A DNA stretch of 64,000 nucleotides from positions 1-64,000 of the forward strand of contig JARLGM010000004.1 of the NCBI GenBank assembly GCA_031292755.1, in the 5' to 3' direction. The DNA comes from Candidatus Sulfopaludibacter sp. (lineage in GTDB: Bacteria > Acidobacteriota > Terriglobia > Bryobacterales > Bryobacteraceae). Positions 1 to 9,049 of this stretch are shown here, in pieces. Position numbers and translations under genes: made by a program. The notes below the pieces were generated by a model, which worked only from the letters and a program-made list of their open reading frames with translations, was not told the origin of the DNA and ran no database searches. How positions within the stretch are numbered: position 1 is the stretch's first letter; each line of letters begins with the position of its first letter.

Positions 1-867
1 GATGGGGCCGCCCAGGTTTGCGCCGAATTCGTTCTGATGGTCCGCCGGCAATACCGAGGCGAAGAAACCGCGCGCGTCGAAGTCGGTGTTCCGGAAGTAT
101 TCGTAAACACCGCCGTGAAACTGGTTGGTTCCCGATTTGAGGACGTAATTCTCCACGCCTTGCCCGTCATACATGGCCTTGGCGCCGGACGTCTGCACCT
201 GAAACTGCTCCACGGCTTCCACCGAAACCCCGAATGCCATGTTACGTGTATCGGCTTCGGTTCCCGCGCTGGTCAACGGCAGGCCCTCCAGGTACACCTC
301 GTTCTGATACGTCTGGCCGCCGTTAAATGAGCCGAATGACGGGCCTGCCGCCTGCGTGCTGTAACTGCTGACGCCGATGGCGAGACCGGCGAATGCCGAG
401 GGGTCGCGCGGAGAACCCGCCGCGTTCATCGCCAGCGGAAGAGCATCGTAGACGTTGTTCTCCATGGAGGAGCCCAGCGAAACATCATCGGTCTTTAGCA
501 CAGGTGGCGCGGCATCTACCGTAATCGTCTGGTTCGCCTGTCCAATTTCCAGCGTGGAATTCAGGCCCACCACCTGGAGTGCGTCCACCACGACATTTCG
601 CTGGTTGAACGTTTGAAATCCGGCAGCCTGCACGGTCACGTTGTACGTTCCCGCCGGAAGCAGGGGGAGCACAAAAAAACCGGCGTCGGTGGTCTTGCGG
701 CCGGTCGGGACACCTGTGGCAGCGTTGGTTGCAGTCACCGAGGCGCCGGCCACAGCGGCTCCCGATGGATCGGTGATCGTGCCTTGAATTGTACCAGTAC
801 CGCCGACTTGCCCGAATCCCGCGCCGGCCGCTACCAGTAATGCAAAACAGGTTACAACGTGACGCAT
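1..867 (-). CDS. TonB-dependent-receptor-like outer-membrane protein, N-terminal part (partial)
   Basis: The gene starts at 867 with GGAG six bases upstream and runs off the left edge; 289 residues are visible. After a signal peptide (MRHVVTCFALLVAAGAGFGQ) comes a carboxypeptidase-regulatory-like beta domain (about residues 25-110: GTIQGTITDPSGA, then PLLPAGTYNVTVQAAGF). A plug-like region follows, with SFGSFNGGQTYQNEVYLEG and, near the edge, the family motif NEFGANLGGPI. This is the usual design of the large acidobacterial TonB-dependent receptors, which import oligosaccharides or other nutrients across the outer membrane. The barrel lies outside the window, so the substrate cannot be read. 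The nearby pectin-degrading genes suggest a plant polysaccharide, but this is only inferred from position. Confidence 0.88.
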   Translation of the reverse strand, partial: MRHVVTCFALLVAAGAGFGQVGGTGTIQGTITDPSGAAVAGASVTATNAATGVPTGRKTTDAGFFVLPLLPAGTYNVTVQAAGFQTFNQRNVVVDALQVVGLNSTLEIGQANQTITVDAAPPVLKTDDVSLGSSMENNVYDALPLAMNAAGSPRDPSAFAGLAIGVSSYSTQAAGPSFGSFNGGQTYQNEVYLEGLPLTSAGTEADTRNMAFGVSVEAVEQFQVQTSGAKAMYDGQGVENYVLKSGTNQFHGGVYEYFRNTDFDARGFFASVLPADHQNEFGANLGGPI

Positions 868-1061
868 GACTGACTCCTTATCCGCAAATTCGCTCGCATG
901 TAGTTGAATGCGTCGAAACCGGGTGGCAACTCGCCGGCCGGCAGCATCCGATGGAGTTTCTCGATGTGTTGCCGCCGCTCCGCGGGGGGCAAGCGCGCGC
1001 CCCTGCACCAGCCGGGCAATGCGATTCCAACGCAGATCGAGACCGACGCGAGACGTGACAT
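852..1061 (-). CDS. Small hypothetical secreted protein upstream of the receptor
   Basis: This is a 69-residue reading frame whose ATG at 1061 follows a strong ribosome-binding site (GAGGAG, about seven bases upstream). The N-terminus (MSRLASVSICVGIALPGWCRGA) resembles a short signal peptide. The rest is charged and contains two potential helices (PAERRQHIEKLHRML, GFDAFNYMRANL). Its end overlaps the start of the receptor gene by 16 bases, so the two could be translationally coupled. I recognise no family. The ribosome-binding site and the overlap are the main support; it could also be a leader peptide or non-coding. Confidence 0.45.
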   Translation of the reverse strand: MSRLASVSICVGIALPGWCRGARLPPAERRQHIEKLHRMLPAGELPPGFDAFNYMRANLRIRSQSCVTL

Positions 1062-1289
1062 GGTCCGCTCCTCTAGGTTCCTGGGAGCGGATGTTTTCAT
1101 AGTCCGGAGCGCTTCGCAAGGGGCCTAAAGTCCATTCCCTGCGATTTCACAATGCAAAACACCGAGCACTTGACGGCCGCGTCGTTGAACCGGCGCTGTT
1201 TCTTGGGCTTGGGATGGAAACTCGCGCCCCCCGCAAGCCTCGAAATGAGCCGGCAGAGCGGTCCCGTTGTGTCACATGGCGTAACGTTC

Positions 1290-2639
1290 CTACCGGCGCT
1301 GATCCGCCTTCGCGATTTCCACCGCGAACACGTGCACCGGACCGAGCATGTTCGACCGGAAGACGACCCACTTCATGTCCGGTGAGAATGTGACGTTCGG
1401 CTCGAGCCGGTAATCGTGCTTGCTCATATTCACCAGCCGTTCAGCCTTGAAGAATCCGGTATCGATCAGTTCGTCGGAATTCGGGGCCTTGATACCGGCC
1501 ACATCCGGCACACGCTCCGGCCGGAACAGATAGATCCATTTGCCGTCGGGGGCGCGCGCCACCATTTCGCTGTCGCCGCCATCGCCGGCAAACAAGGTTC
1601 CGTCGGCCGATACATTGTAGTGCACCGACCATTCGTTCTGTTGCAGGTGATACCAGGTCCGCTTGCCGGTCGCGATCCGGTAGCCCGCCAGCCAGAAATC
1701 CTGGCCGCGCGGCGTTTGCAGGTCATACCAGATCATGCTGCCATCGGCCGAGAAAAACTCGTGGCCGGCGATTTCCATGTTCATGGTGCGGGTGTGAATT
1801 TTCTTCAGACCGGTGCCATCGGTGTGGATGTTCCAGATGCGGTCTACTTCGTGCCACGTGCCCTCGTGACAGAACATGATGAGGGTGGGATCGGTCGGCG
1901 AGAACTGCAAGTGATTGAGCCATTCGTGGTCGCGGAAGACCTCCTTGATCTCACCCGTCCTCGTATTCACGGTGAACAGGACGCGCGGCGGACCGGAGCG
2001 AGCCGCCATCAGCGAGTTGTGCAAGCCCAGGTCTTTGGCGTCCGCGAAGGTCATCGGCTTGCCGTCCGGACCCACCGCCTGGTAGTTTGGCTGTCCGAAA
2101 CGTGCGGCTGCGCCCGGCTGCCGGTTGCCGCCCGTCGCTTGCCGCGGAGGACCGTCGATATAGCTGCCCAGCAGGAGGGTTTCGTCCGCATTGAGGGACG
2201 CCACATTCCGCCCCGGCTGCAACTTCACCACCTCGCGCGTCGCTCCGGTATCGACATTCGTGGCGTATACCGTGGCCGCGGCTGAACCGCGTCCGCCACT
2301 CCCGCCGCCCGGCTCACCTTCACCGCGCCTGGTGTAATAGACATCGCCGGTCTTGCGGCCCGCCACCAGGACAGACACTGGCCCCGGAACCAGCGGCTTC
2401 ACCTCGCGCGTGGCCAGGTTGATGGTCGCAACGCCGCCGCCGGCGGTGGTGACAATCAGCTTCTTGCCGTCGGCGGTATAGGCGTTCTGATGGAAGTAAA
2501 GGCTCTGGGTGCCGTCGTCGCGCGAAAGCCGTATGATGCGATGCCCGGTATCTTTATCGATCCATTCGGTGGGAAGCGTGGATTGCGCGCAAAGTAGCCG
2601 CATTGCGGCGAGCGAAACAAACAAGCATTTTCGGATCAT
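1290..2639 (-). CDS. Oligogalacturonate lyase-like beta-propeller protein (paralogue 1)
   Basis: This 449-residue protein begins at 2639 (MIRKCLFVSLAAMRLLCAQS), which gives it a signal peptide; the longer upstream extension is basic and not signal-like. The mature part starts with EWIDKDTGHRIIRLS and continues as a WD40/PD40-type propeller. It shares diagnostic segments with the oligogalacturonate lyase family: FCHEGTWHEVDRIW, GHEFFSADG, WYDLQTPRGQDFWLAGY and EWSVHYNVSADG. The His-rich positions fit the family's metal site. Family members cleave unsaturated digalacturonate in pectin breakdown; the exact substrate here is inferred. It has a Gly-rich insert near residue 125. It is a close paralogue of the gene at 7817-9049, on the other side of the PIG-L and PhoD genes. 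Confidence 0.8.
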   Translation of the reverse strand: MIRKCLFVSLAAMRLLCAQSTLPTEWIDKDTGHRIIRLSRDDGTQSLYFHQNAYTADGKKLIVTTAGGGVATINLATREVKPLVPGPVSVLVAGRKTGDVYYTRRGEGEPGGGSGGRGSAAATVYATNVDTGATREVVKLQPGRNVASLNADETLLLGSYIDGPPRQATGGNRQPGAAARFGQPNYQAVGPDGKPMTFADAKDLGLHNSLMAARSGPPRVLFTVNTRTGEIKEVFRDHEWLNHLQFSPTDPTLIMFCHEGTWHEVDRIWNIHTDGTGLKKIHTRTMNMEIAGHEFFSADGSMIWYDLQTPRGQDFWLAGYRIATGKRTWYHLQQNEWSVHYNVSADGTLFAGDGGDSEMVARAPDGKWIYLFRPERVPDVAGIKAPNSDELIDTGFFKAERLVNMSKHDYRLEPNVTFSPDMKWVVFRSNMLGPVHVFAVEIAKADQRR

Positions 2640-2715
2640 AGATACCTGCTGAGCTTTCGGTGATTTGGCGGCGGCGCACCGCCAAAGGTTACGCTTCCAT
2701 TCCGCCGCGCGTGCC

Positions 2716-5469
2716 CTACCGGGCGCCGGCACTGCGCGGAAGGCTGATCAGGTTGGCAAGAAGTTGATACGCTCCATCGGTGCCCGCGGGAAGCTGGCGC
2801 CACAGACCGAGCCCGAGATAGATCCAGCGTCCCTTGCCCAGTTTGCCTTCCACCAGTGAGCCGAGCTTTTCGCCGGGATTGTCCTTGAACGAATCCGTCA
2901 TCGCGACCAGGTCCGTGTATTTCTTGTCCTTCTCGCCCAGGAAATAGAGGCCGCGCTCCTGCACCCAGTTGTCCCACGTCTTCGGTCCGATTTTGTTGGG
3001 GAAATTGAAAATGGGGTGCGCCGGCGCCAGCACCTTCACCGGCACCGTTTCATCGCAGATACGATTGCCGCTGACCTTGGCGGGGAACGGGCCGTACTCC
3101 GACTGGTTGAACTCCATCTTGTTGTACTGCACAATCACGGTGCCGCCGCGCTCCACGTAATCCAGAAGGCGGCGGTTGTAAGCGCGCAGGTCGGCGCGGC
3201 GCTCGTAGGCACGCACGCCGGTGATGATCACATCGTGTTTGGACAGATCGCCCCATGCCATCTCGTCCGGGTCGATAAAAGCCAGCTTGGCGCCCAACTG
3301 CTGGATGGCCTCGGGGACCTGATCGCCCACGCCTACAATGTATCCCACGTTGATGTTGGGGGTGATTTTCACGTCCACCACTTTGAGCGCGGTCTCCGCC
3401 GGCTTGATCACCTGGCGGCGCTGGATGTGCGGATATTCGATCTCCTGATATCCCGTGGTGAACTTCTCGCTCCCCGTGGCCGGCGAGGTCACCACCGCAC
3501 GGAGTGTGTACTCGCCGGTCTTCACGGCCACCGGAGCGGTCACCTGAAAGCGCGCCGAGAGCGATTCGTCTTCGTGCGCGAACGCAAGAGGCGCGCTGGC
3601 AGGCGTGGCTTTCCAACCCGCCGGCAGTTCCAGCGCCACGCTGGCCTGCGCCGCGCCCTTGGTTCCGTTGGTCACGGTGACGTGGATCTCGCGCTGCGCC
3701 GGTTTGGCGGCCGCGGCCGCCAGGGGAATCACCGCGAGCAGCGGCGTGACGCGCACCGAAAAGGCAGGCACCACGTTCATCTCCATGCGCTTGTCGCCCG
3801 CATACACGTCTTTCACGTAGCGATACTGCAGCGGGATCTCGCGAGTCACTTCCACGCTACCCGCCTTCACATGGAACGTGGCGCGAAACGGGCTCGGCGC
3901 GAAGGGCAAGCCGAACGGCACGCCCGCGTCGCAGACATTGATGGCATGGTTATCCGGGTGCTTCCAGTAATCGGTGTGGAAGTACGGTGTGGTGAGCTTG
4001 GCATCCTTCGGCACGTGAGCGTCTACCGGGCAGGTGAAGACGGCGTCTTTCTTCAAAACCTCCGGCTTGCAGGCTCCGGGAGAATCGAAGCCGGCCACCG
4101 TGACATTGGTGACCGCAACGTCACCGGCGCCGCGATTGACGGCGATAAGCGAAAGCTTGACCGGCTGTCCGGCGATCGCCAGGCCGTCATCGGCCACGGC
4201 GTCGAAGGTCACGCCGTGCGCGGCCAGGACCGCATCCTCGTAATCGCGCTCTTTCCGTTTCAGACGGAAGTCGATTTCATACGCCGCGGAGTCGGACAAC
4301 CCCAGCGACGGCAGTTGCGCGCGCAGAGCGCGAACGGCGGCGAGTCCGGCTTCCACCGGTGCGGCGGTGCCTGCATCATTGCCCGCGGCGAACGCCTCCT
4401 GCGCCTTCCGCCCCTCGGCTGTAATCGCCGCGAGACCGCCGGTGAGCACCTGCGGCGGGTTGGAGCCGGCATACTTTGCGAGAGCATTCAGGTTGGTATC
4501 GATGCCGTCCAGCAGCGAAGTTTCGTCCTTCCCCACCTGGCCGGGAATGCTGCTTTCCACCAGTTGATACCCACCGCCGCCGCGTCCTCCGCGTCCTCCT
4601 CCGCCGCCCGGCAGCGGAGGCAGTCCGCCCGTGCCCTGGCACTTGTGATAGCTGCGGGCGTCGCTTCCGATCTCGGCATACGTACGGCCCAGCAGGGGAT
4701 CGTAGGCCGCAGTGCTGACAGGCGTCAGCTTCACCGGCGGCGTCGCAGGTTGCGGTGGCGCCACCGGCGGAGCCTGCCCCCCGCGACCGCCGCGGCCGCC
4801 CGGTCCGCCGCCAAAGCCCGCACTGAAGTACAGCTTTTTCGGCTGCCACGGCCGGAGCCCTTCTTCGAACTGTTCGCGATACGCGGAGGGATCGCCCGCC
4901 GCGCGATACGCTTCGCGGACCAGCACGGTAGTGGCTTCGTGGGCCCGGTCGCCGCCGCGGCCCTGAATGTTCATCGTCACGATCAGGTCCGGACGAAGCG
5001 TGCGGATCAGGCGCACGTAATCGCCCACGATCTCCTGCCGCCCCCACTTATCGATCACCTCCTGAGGATCGAACGAGTAGCCATAATCGATGGCGCGCGT
5101 AAAGTACTGCTCCGCGCCATCGATGCGGTGCGCGGAAAGCAGTTCCGAAGTCCGCAGCACGCCCATATCGCCGAACAATTCGGGGCCGATCTCGTTCTGG
5201 CCGCCATCCCCGCGATTGTTTTGCACATCGATGGAGCGCAGTCCCAGGCCGTAGCAGAAATAGGCGAGCAGCGCGTTGGTCTCATCGTCGGGATGCGCCG
5301 GGGCCTGCATGAACGTGCCGGAGACGGTGAGTTTGCGGAGCAGCAGGCCGAGCGCGGCGTGCCCGCTATCCTGCGCCACAATGGGAAACGCCATGCGCGT
5401 TTGCGCCAGCACGAGCCCTCCCATCAGCACAACGGCAGTTCCAGTGGCAATCAGGGCAGAGCGTCTCAT
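2716..5469 (-). CDS. PIG-L/LmbE family deacetylase with NEW3-like and C-terminal GATase-like domains
   Basis: This 917-residue exported protein starts at 5469 (MRRSALIATGTAVVLMGGLVLA, a signal peptide or anchor). The N-terminal third is a PIG-L deacetylase domain with the metal-binding motif APAHPDDE near residue 55 and a later DRAHEATTVLV. The family removes acetyl groups from N-acetylglucosaminyl compounds in a zinc-dependent reaction. A long Gly-rich linker follows, then a beta-sandwich resembling NPCBM-associated NEW3 (VTVTNGTKGAAQASVALELP). The last 200 residues form an alpha/beta GATase-1-like fold (VGYIVGVGDQVPEAIQQLG, DVIITGVRAY, GGTVIVQYNKMEF). This large version is common in soil acidobacteria, with unknown substrate. 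Only 26 bp separate it from the divergent PhoD gene. Its stop lies 76 bp before propeller paralogue 1. Confidence 0.87.
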   Translation of the reverse strand: MRRSALIATGTAVVLMGGLVLAQTRMAFPIVAQDSGHAALGLLLRKLTVSGTFMQAPAHPDDETNALLAYFCYGLGLRSIDVQNNRGDGGQNEIGPELFGDMGVLRTSELLSAHRIDGAEQYFTRAIDYGYSFDPQEVIDKWGRQEIVGDYVRLIRTLRPDLIVTMNIQGRGGDRAHEATTVLVREAYRAAGDPSAYREQFEEGLRPWQPKKLYFSAGFGGGPGGRGGRGGQAPPVAPPQPATPPVKLTPVSTAAYDPLLGRTYAEIGSDARSYHKCQGTGGLPPLPGGGGGRGGRGGGGYQLVESSIPGQVGKDETSLLDGIDTNLNALAKYAGSNPPQVLTGGLAAITAEGRKAQEAFAAGNDAGTAAPVEAGLAAVRALRAQLPSLGLSDSAAYEIDFRLKRKERDYEDAVLAAHGVTFDAVADDGLAIAGQPVKLSLIAVNRGAGDVAVTNVTVAGFDSPGACKPEVLKKDAVFTCPVDAHVPKDAKLTTPYFHTDYWKHPDNHAINVCDAGVPFGLPFAPSPFRATFHVKAGSVEVTREIPLQYRYVKDVYAGDKRMEMNVVPAFSVRVTPLLAVIPLAAAAAKPAQREIHVTVTNGTKGAAQASVALELPAGWKATPASAPLAFAHEDESLSARFQVTAPVAVKTGEYTLRAVVTSPATGSEKFTTGYQEIEYPHIQRRQVIKPAETALKVVDVKITPNINVGYIVGVGDQVPEAIQQLGAKLAFIDPDEMAWGDLSKHDVIITGVRAYERRADLRAYNRRLLDYVERGGTVIVQYNKMEFNQSEYGPFPAKVSGNRICDETVPVKVLAPAHPIFNFPNKIGPKTWDNWVQERGLYFLGEKDKKYTDLVAMTDSFKDNPGEKLGSLVEGKLGKGRWIYLGLGLWRQLPAGTDGAYQLLANLISLPRSAGAR

Positions 5470-5495
5470 GGGATTCACGGCGTAGTATATATCAT

Positions 5496-7460
5496 GTGAC
5501 ACGCAGACGGTTCGCTGCAATCGCCGCCCAGATGGGCGCCTCCCTGGCATTCGGAGTATCGCGCGCCAATGCCGCATGGAACGAACGGCGCGAGTTCTAT
5601 CCGGAAGGGGTGGCATCGGGCGATCCGCATCCCGATAGCGTCCTGCTCTGGACCCGGCGCCCACCCATGCAGGGGACCGCCGCGCAGCATCTCACGCTGC
5701 AAGTGGCGGCCGATCCCCGGTTTCGAGAGATCGTCGCTACCGGCCACGCGCCCCTTTCGGCCGATGCCGATTGGACCTGCCGCATCCTGGCCGCGGGACT
5801 CCGCCCCTCGCGTGAATACTGGTACCGCTTCACCGATGAGCACGGCTTCGGCAGTCGCGTGGGACGCACCCTCACCGCGCCGGAAGCCGCCGACCAGCGC
5901 CCCGTCCGCTTCACCTTCGTGAGTTGCCAGAACGTGACGCAGGGCGCGCAGAATGCCTATCGCCGCATGATCTCCGAGGATGAAACGCGTCCCGCGGAGG
6001 AGCGGCTGCAATTTGTGCTGCACCTGGGCGATTTCGTGTACGAGATTGTCTGGTATCCCGAGGACCGTCCCCAGGGAATGTACGATCGCCGCATTCGCGA
6101 CGTGGTGCGCTATCCCCACGGGGAGAAGATCGGCGATTACCATGTGCCCACCACGGTGGACGATTACCGCGCCCTCTACCGCGGATATCTGCACGACCCG
6201 GACCTGCAGGATGCGCGCGCCCGCTGGCCTTTCGTCTGTATGTGGGACAATCACGAATTCTCCTGGAAGGGCTGGCAAAGCCTCCAGAATTTCGGCGGCG
6301 TGCGGCCGGCACAAACCCGCAAAGTGGCCGCTAACCAGGCTTGGTTCGAGTACCAGCCGGCCCGCGTGATCAAGACGGGCGGCGGCGGGCTGGAACGATT
6401 TGGACCGCCCGCCGTGCAGGACGCGCCCGTGCGGCATTTCGATGAGCACGGCCTCGGACAGGAGCCCGGCAACCTGGCCGCCATTGAAAGCCTGAAGTTG
6501 TTCCGCGCCTTTCGCTGGGGCCGCAACGTGGAACTGGTCCTCACCGACAACAGGTCGTTCCGCTCGGAGTGCGTGATGGACCGGCCCGAGGCTGCCCGGT
6601 TCCAATCGAAGGATTTCCCATGGGCGATTCCCGAAGAGGCGCTCGATGCTTTGGACGGCGGCCCTCCGCCCCAGTCCATGCTGGGCGCGGAGCAGAAGGC
6701 GTGGTTCCTGAAACGGCTGCAGGCGTCGAGCGCCAAGTGGAAGATTTGGGGCAACACTGTAGGCTCGCTCGACTGGCGCACGGATTTTCAGAACCTGCCG
6801 CACGGCGCCGGCCCGCGGTGGCCCGGCCAGGGCTATGCGATTTTCAGCGCGGACGATTGGGGCGGCTATCGCACCGAGCGGGCGGAGATACTGGATTTCG
6901 TGAAGCGGAACGGCATCGCGGGTTTTGCCTCGCTGGCGGGCGACCGGCATGCATTTTTCGCCGGAGTGCTTTCGAAGTCGCTGCCCCCGCGGGAATTCGA
7001 ACCGGTGGGCGTGGAGTTCATCGTGGGCTCCGTATCCGCGCCGGGCCTGTTTGAGGCGGCCAAATACGCCTTCGCGCAGGACCATCCCCTGCGCGCGGCG
7101 TTCCTTTATCAACCGCCCGGTGGCGGACTACAGCCGGCCATGAATCTCTCGGGACTGCACGGCGTCCGGGCCAGTCTGGCATTGCAAAAGACCAATGAGT
7201 TGAGCCAGGCGCGCGCGCTAAGCAACCCCGAAGTAGCGCCTCACCTTTCCTTCCTCGACTTGGGCGGCCACGGATACGCCATGGTGACCGCATCGCCGGA
7301 AACGCTCAATGTAGAGTTCGTCTGCGTGCCGCGCCCGCTGGAAGTCAGCGCCGATCTGGCATATCGAGTGACGCATCGTGTGGAGCTATGGAAGTCCGGC
7401 GAAAGACCCAGGATGCATCAAAAAGTCCTGGAAGGAACGCCACCCCTGGCCTGCGCTTAG
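5496..7460 (+). CDS. PhoD-family alkaline phosphatase/phosphodiesterase, Tat-exported
   Basis: This 654-residue protein starts at a GTG codon (5496); the ATG two bases earlier is followed at once by TGA and cannot be used. The N-terminus (MTRRRFAAIAAQMGASLAFG) is a twin-arginine signal. An Fn3-like PhoD N-domain follows (FYPEGVASGDPHPDSVLLWT, DWTCRILAAGLRPSREYWYR), then the metallophosphatase domain with LHLGDFVYE, MWDNHEFSWKGW, LTDNRSFRSE and LAGDRHAFFAG, the metal ligands and catalytic segments of PhoD. The enzymes hydrolyse phosphomono- or diesters in the periplasm with Ca/Fe. The 3' end is followed by the GxxExxY remnant on the opposite strand. It is divergent from the PIG-L gene, so any promoter must lie inside that gene's 5' end. 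Confidence 0.93.
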   Translation: MTRRRFAAIAAQMGASLAFGVSRANAAWNERREFYPEGVASGDPHPDSVLLWTRRPPMQGTAAQHLTLQVAADPRFREIVATGHAPLSADADWTCRILAAGLRPSREYWYRFTDEHGFGSRVGRTLTAPEAADQRPVRFTFVSCQNVTQGAQNAYRRMISEDETRPAEERLQFVLHLGDFVYEIVWYPEDRPQGMYDRRIRDVVRYPHGEKIGDYHVPTTVDDYRALYRGYLHDPDLQDARARWPFVCMWDNHEFSWKGWQSLQNFGGVRPAQTRKVAANQAWFEYQPARVIKTGGGGLERFGPPAVQDAPVRHFDEHGLGQEPGNLAAIESLKLFRAFRWGRNVELVLTDNRSFRSECVMDRPEAARFQSKDFPWAIPEEALDALDGGPPPQSMLGAEQKAWFLKRLQASSAKWKIWGNTVGSLDWRTDFQNLPHGAGPRWPGQGYAIFSADDWGGYRTERAEILDFVKRNGIAGFASLAGDRHAFFAGVLSKSLPPREFEPVGVEFIVGSVSAPGLFEAAKYAFAQDHPLRAAFLYQPPGGGLQPAMNLSGLHGVRASLALQKTNELSQARALSNPEVAPHLSFLDLGGHGYAMVTASPETLNVEFVCVPRPLEVSADLAYRVTHRVELWKSGERPRMHQKVLEGTPPLACA

Positions 7461-7487
7461 AACTCGAGCACCACGCGCTTCCACTCG

Positions 7488-7610
7488 ATCGTAAACTATC
7501 TCCAGAAATCCCGCCCCAAGCGTGTTGGAAACCTCAAAGACTGCGCCGAGCACAGTCTCAGTCAACGAATTCATCCATCCGCGTTCATCTGCGTTCATCT
7601 GCGGCCCATT
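7488..7610 (-). pseudogene. Truncated GxxExxY-family gene (5' remnant)
   Basis: On the minus strand, 28 codons from 7571 to 7488 read as the conserved start of the GxxExxY family (NSLTETVLGAVFEVSNTL, then GAGFLEIVYD). They follow the ADERG-type leader made by the repeat at 7576-7684. Intact members are about 120-130 residues of a PD-(D/E)XK-like fold. Here the frame continues only into sequence antisense to the PhoD tail, so about three quarters of the gene is missing. The ORF itself stays open to 7386, but homology ends near 7488. This is a deletion relic; no function is expected. Confidence 0.72.
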
Positions 7611-7684
7611 TCTTTTGTGCGCATTTCGCCCCAAGCCTCTCAAGAAGATTGTTCGCCGCAGATGAACGCAGATGAACGCAGATG
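7576..7684. repeat. Long inverted repeat built from GCAGATGAAC tandem units
   Basis: The left arm (7581-7605) is GCGTTCATCT twice plus GCGGC. Its perfect 25-base reverse complement is at 7655-7679. Pairing extends to 30 bases with one mismatch (7576 to 7684). The 49-base spacer is AT-richer than the arms. In RNA this would form a long hairpin. The same ten-base unit encodes the NADER-type leader of the adjacent GxxExxY remnant, so the repeat and the gene appear to travel together. No transposase is present. Confidence 0.85.
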
Positions 7685-7816
7685 TTTTGCAATACAAAAC
7701 ACCTCTCAGTCTCCGTAAGCTCGAAATCATTGATTTTCCGATCCATATCGTTTTTGCCAGCAGAACGACAACGCCTTTTGCGCAGCCGCTGGACTCGAAT
7801 TTGCAAACGCGTCAAC

Positions 7817-9049
7817 ATGAATGTCATGCTCCGCATTGCTGTCTGCCTCTGCGCCACGCTGTCGCTCTGCGCGCAAACCGCTCCCCCGAAAACCTGGATC
7901 GATCCCGACACCGGGCACCGCGTCTTCCGGCTCACCGGGGAACCCGGCAGCGCGAGCCTCTACTTCAACCAGAATGGATACAGCGCGGACGGGAAGAAGC
8001 TGATCTACACCACTCCGCAAGGGATCTCCACATTCGATCTTGCGACTCACGCCACCCGTAGCGTGGTGGAGGGCCGCGTGCGCGTCATCGTCACCGGGCG
8101 TAAGTCGCAAAGTGTGTACTACACCAAAGATGGGACAATCTATGCCACTGACGTGGACACCCTGGCAACTCGCGAGATCGCCAAACTGCCGGCGCGCAAC
8201 TCCGTTTCGGTGCCGACGGTAAATGCCGACGAGACTCTGTTGGCGGGCACCTACATTGAAAATGACGGGCAGGATTATAACTCCAACCGCTCGCAGCAAC
8301 CACAACAGCAAAGCCTGATCCAGCCGCCCAACAAAGGGCAGATGATGGAGCAGCGCCTGGCCGCCCATCTGCCCATGGCGATGTTCACCATCAGCGCCAA
8401 AACCGGCGAGGTGAAAGTGATCCATCGTGCCACCGACTGGCTGAATCATCTCGAATTCTCGCCCACCGATCCCACCTTGCTGATGTTCTGTCACGAAGGC
8501 CCCTGGCACAAGGTGGATCGCATCTGGACCATCCGGACCGATGGCTCGCACATCACCAAGGTCCACAACCGGACCATGGCCATGGAGATTTTCGGCCACG
8601 AGTTCTGGAGTCACGATGGGAAGACCATCTGGTACGACCTGCAGACGCCGCGCGGCGAGGATTTCTGGCTCGCCGGCTACAACGTGGAGACGGGTCAGCG
8701 CACCTGGTATCACCTGCAGCGGAACGAGTGGTCGATCCATTTCAATGTCACAGCCGATGGCACACTGTTTTGCGGCGATGGCGGCGATCCCCGCCAGGTG
8801 GCCAAGGCGCCCGACGGCGAATGGATCTATCTGTTCCGTCCGGAACTGTTTCGAAACCAGGGACTGGCCGATCCGGGCTTTGTCCAGCCGGGAGTGTTTC
8901 ACGCCGAAAGGCTGGTCAACATGTCGAAACACAAATACAACCTGGAACCCAACGTGAGTTTCACGCCGGATCAGAAGTGGGTGGTGTTCCGGTCGAACAT
9001 GTTCGGCCCGACGTACGTGTTCGCGGTGGAAGTGGAGAAGGCCCAATGA
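7817..9049 (+). CDS. Oligogalacturonate lyase-like beta-propeller protein (paralogue 2)
   Basis: This 410-residue protein starts at 7817 (MNVMLRIAVCLCATLSLCAQ, a signal peptide); a second ATG at 7826 is also possible. The mature part opens with TWIDPDTGHRVFRLTG. It carries the same family segments as paralogue 1: FCHEGPWHKVDRIW, GHEFWSHDGKTIWYDLQTPR and EWSIHFNVTADG, with the His/Gln positions of the oligogalacturonate-lyase metal site. It ends in an ATGA overlap with the rhamnogalacturonan lyase gene, so the two are co-transcribed and likely coupled. This overlap strongly favours a role in pectin or rhamnogalacturonan breakdown. The 5' region lies next to the inverted repeat at 7576-7684. 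Confidence 0.85.
   Translation: MNVMLRIAVCLCATLSLCAQTAPPKTWIDPDTGHRVFRLTGEPGSASLYFNQNGYSADGKKLIYTTPQGISTFDLATHATRSVVEGRVRVIVTGRKSQSVYYTKDGTIYATDVDTLATREIAKLPARNSVSVPTVNADETLLAGTYIENDGQDYNSNRSQQPQQQSLIQPPNKGQMMEQRLAAHLPMAMFTISAKTGEVKVIHRATDWLNHLEFSPTDPTLLMFCHEGPWHKVDRIWTIRTDGSHITKVHNRTMAMEIFGHEFWSHDGKTIWYDLQTPRGEDFWLAGYNVETGQRTWYHLQRNEWSIHFNVTADGTLFCGDGGDPRQVAKAPDGEWIYLFRPELFRNQGLADPGFVQPGVFHAERLVNMSKHKYNLEPNVSFTPDQKWVVFRSNMFGPTYVFAVEVEKAQ

Noticed and set aside
1152-1385. Frame beginning MQNTEHLTAASLNRRCFLGLG, resembling a twin-arginine leader
   Set aside because: Only the first 20 residues look like a leader, with no domain after it and the rest antisense to propeller paralogue 1. Possibly a relic, not supported as a gene.
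3016-5499. Long open frame opposite the PIG-L gene
   Set aside because: It is antisense to a gene with clear domain motifs; long antisense frames are common in GC-rich DNA. The translation is Arg/His-rich with no domain.
7576-7684. Possible CRISPR array because of repeated GCAGATGAAC units
   Set aside because: The units are ten bases, in tandem without spacers, and the arms are inverted. No cas gene is present.
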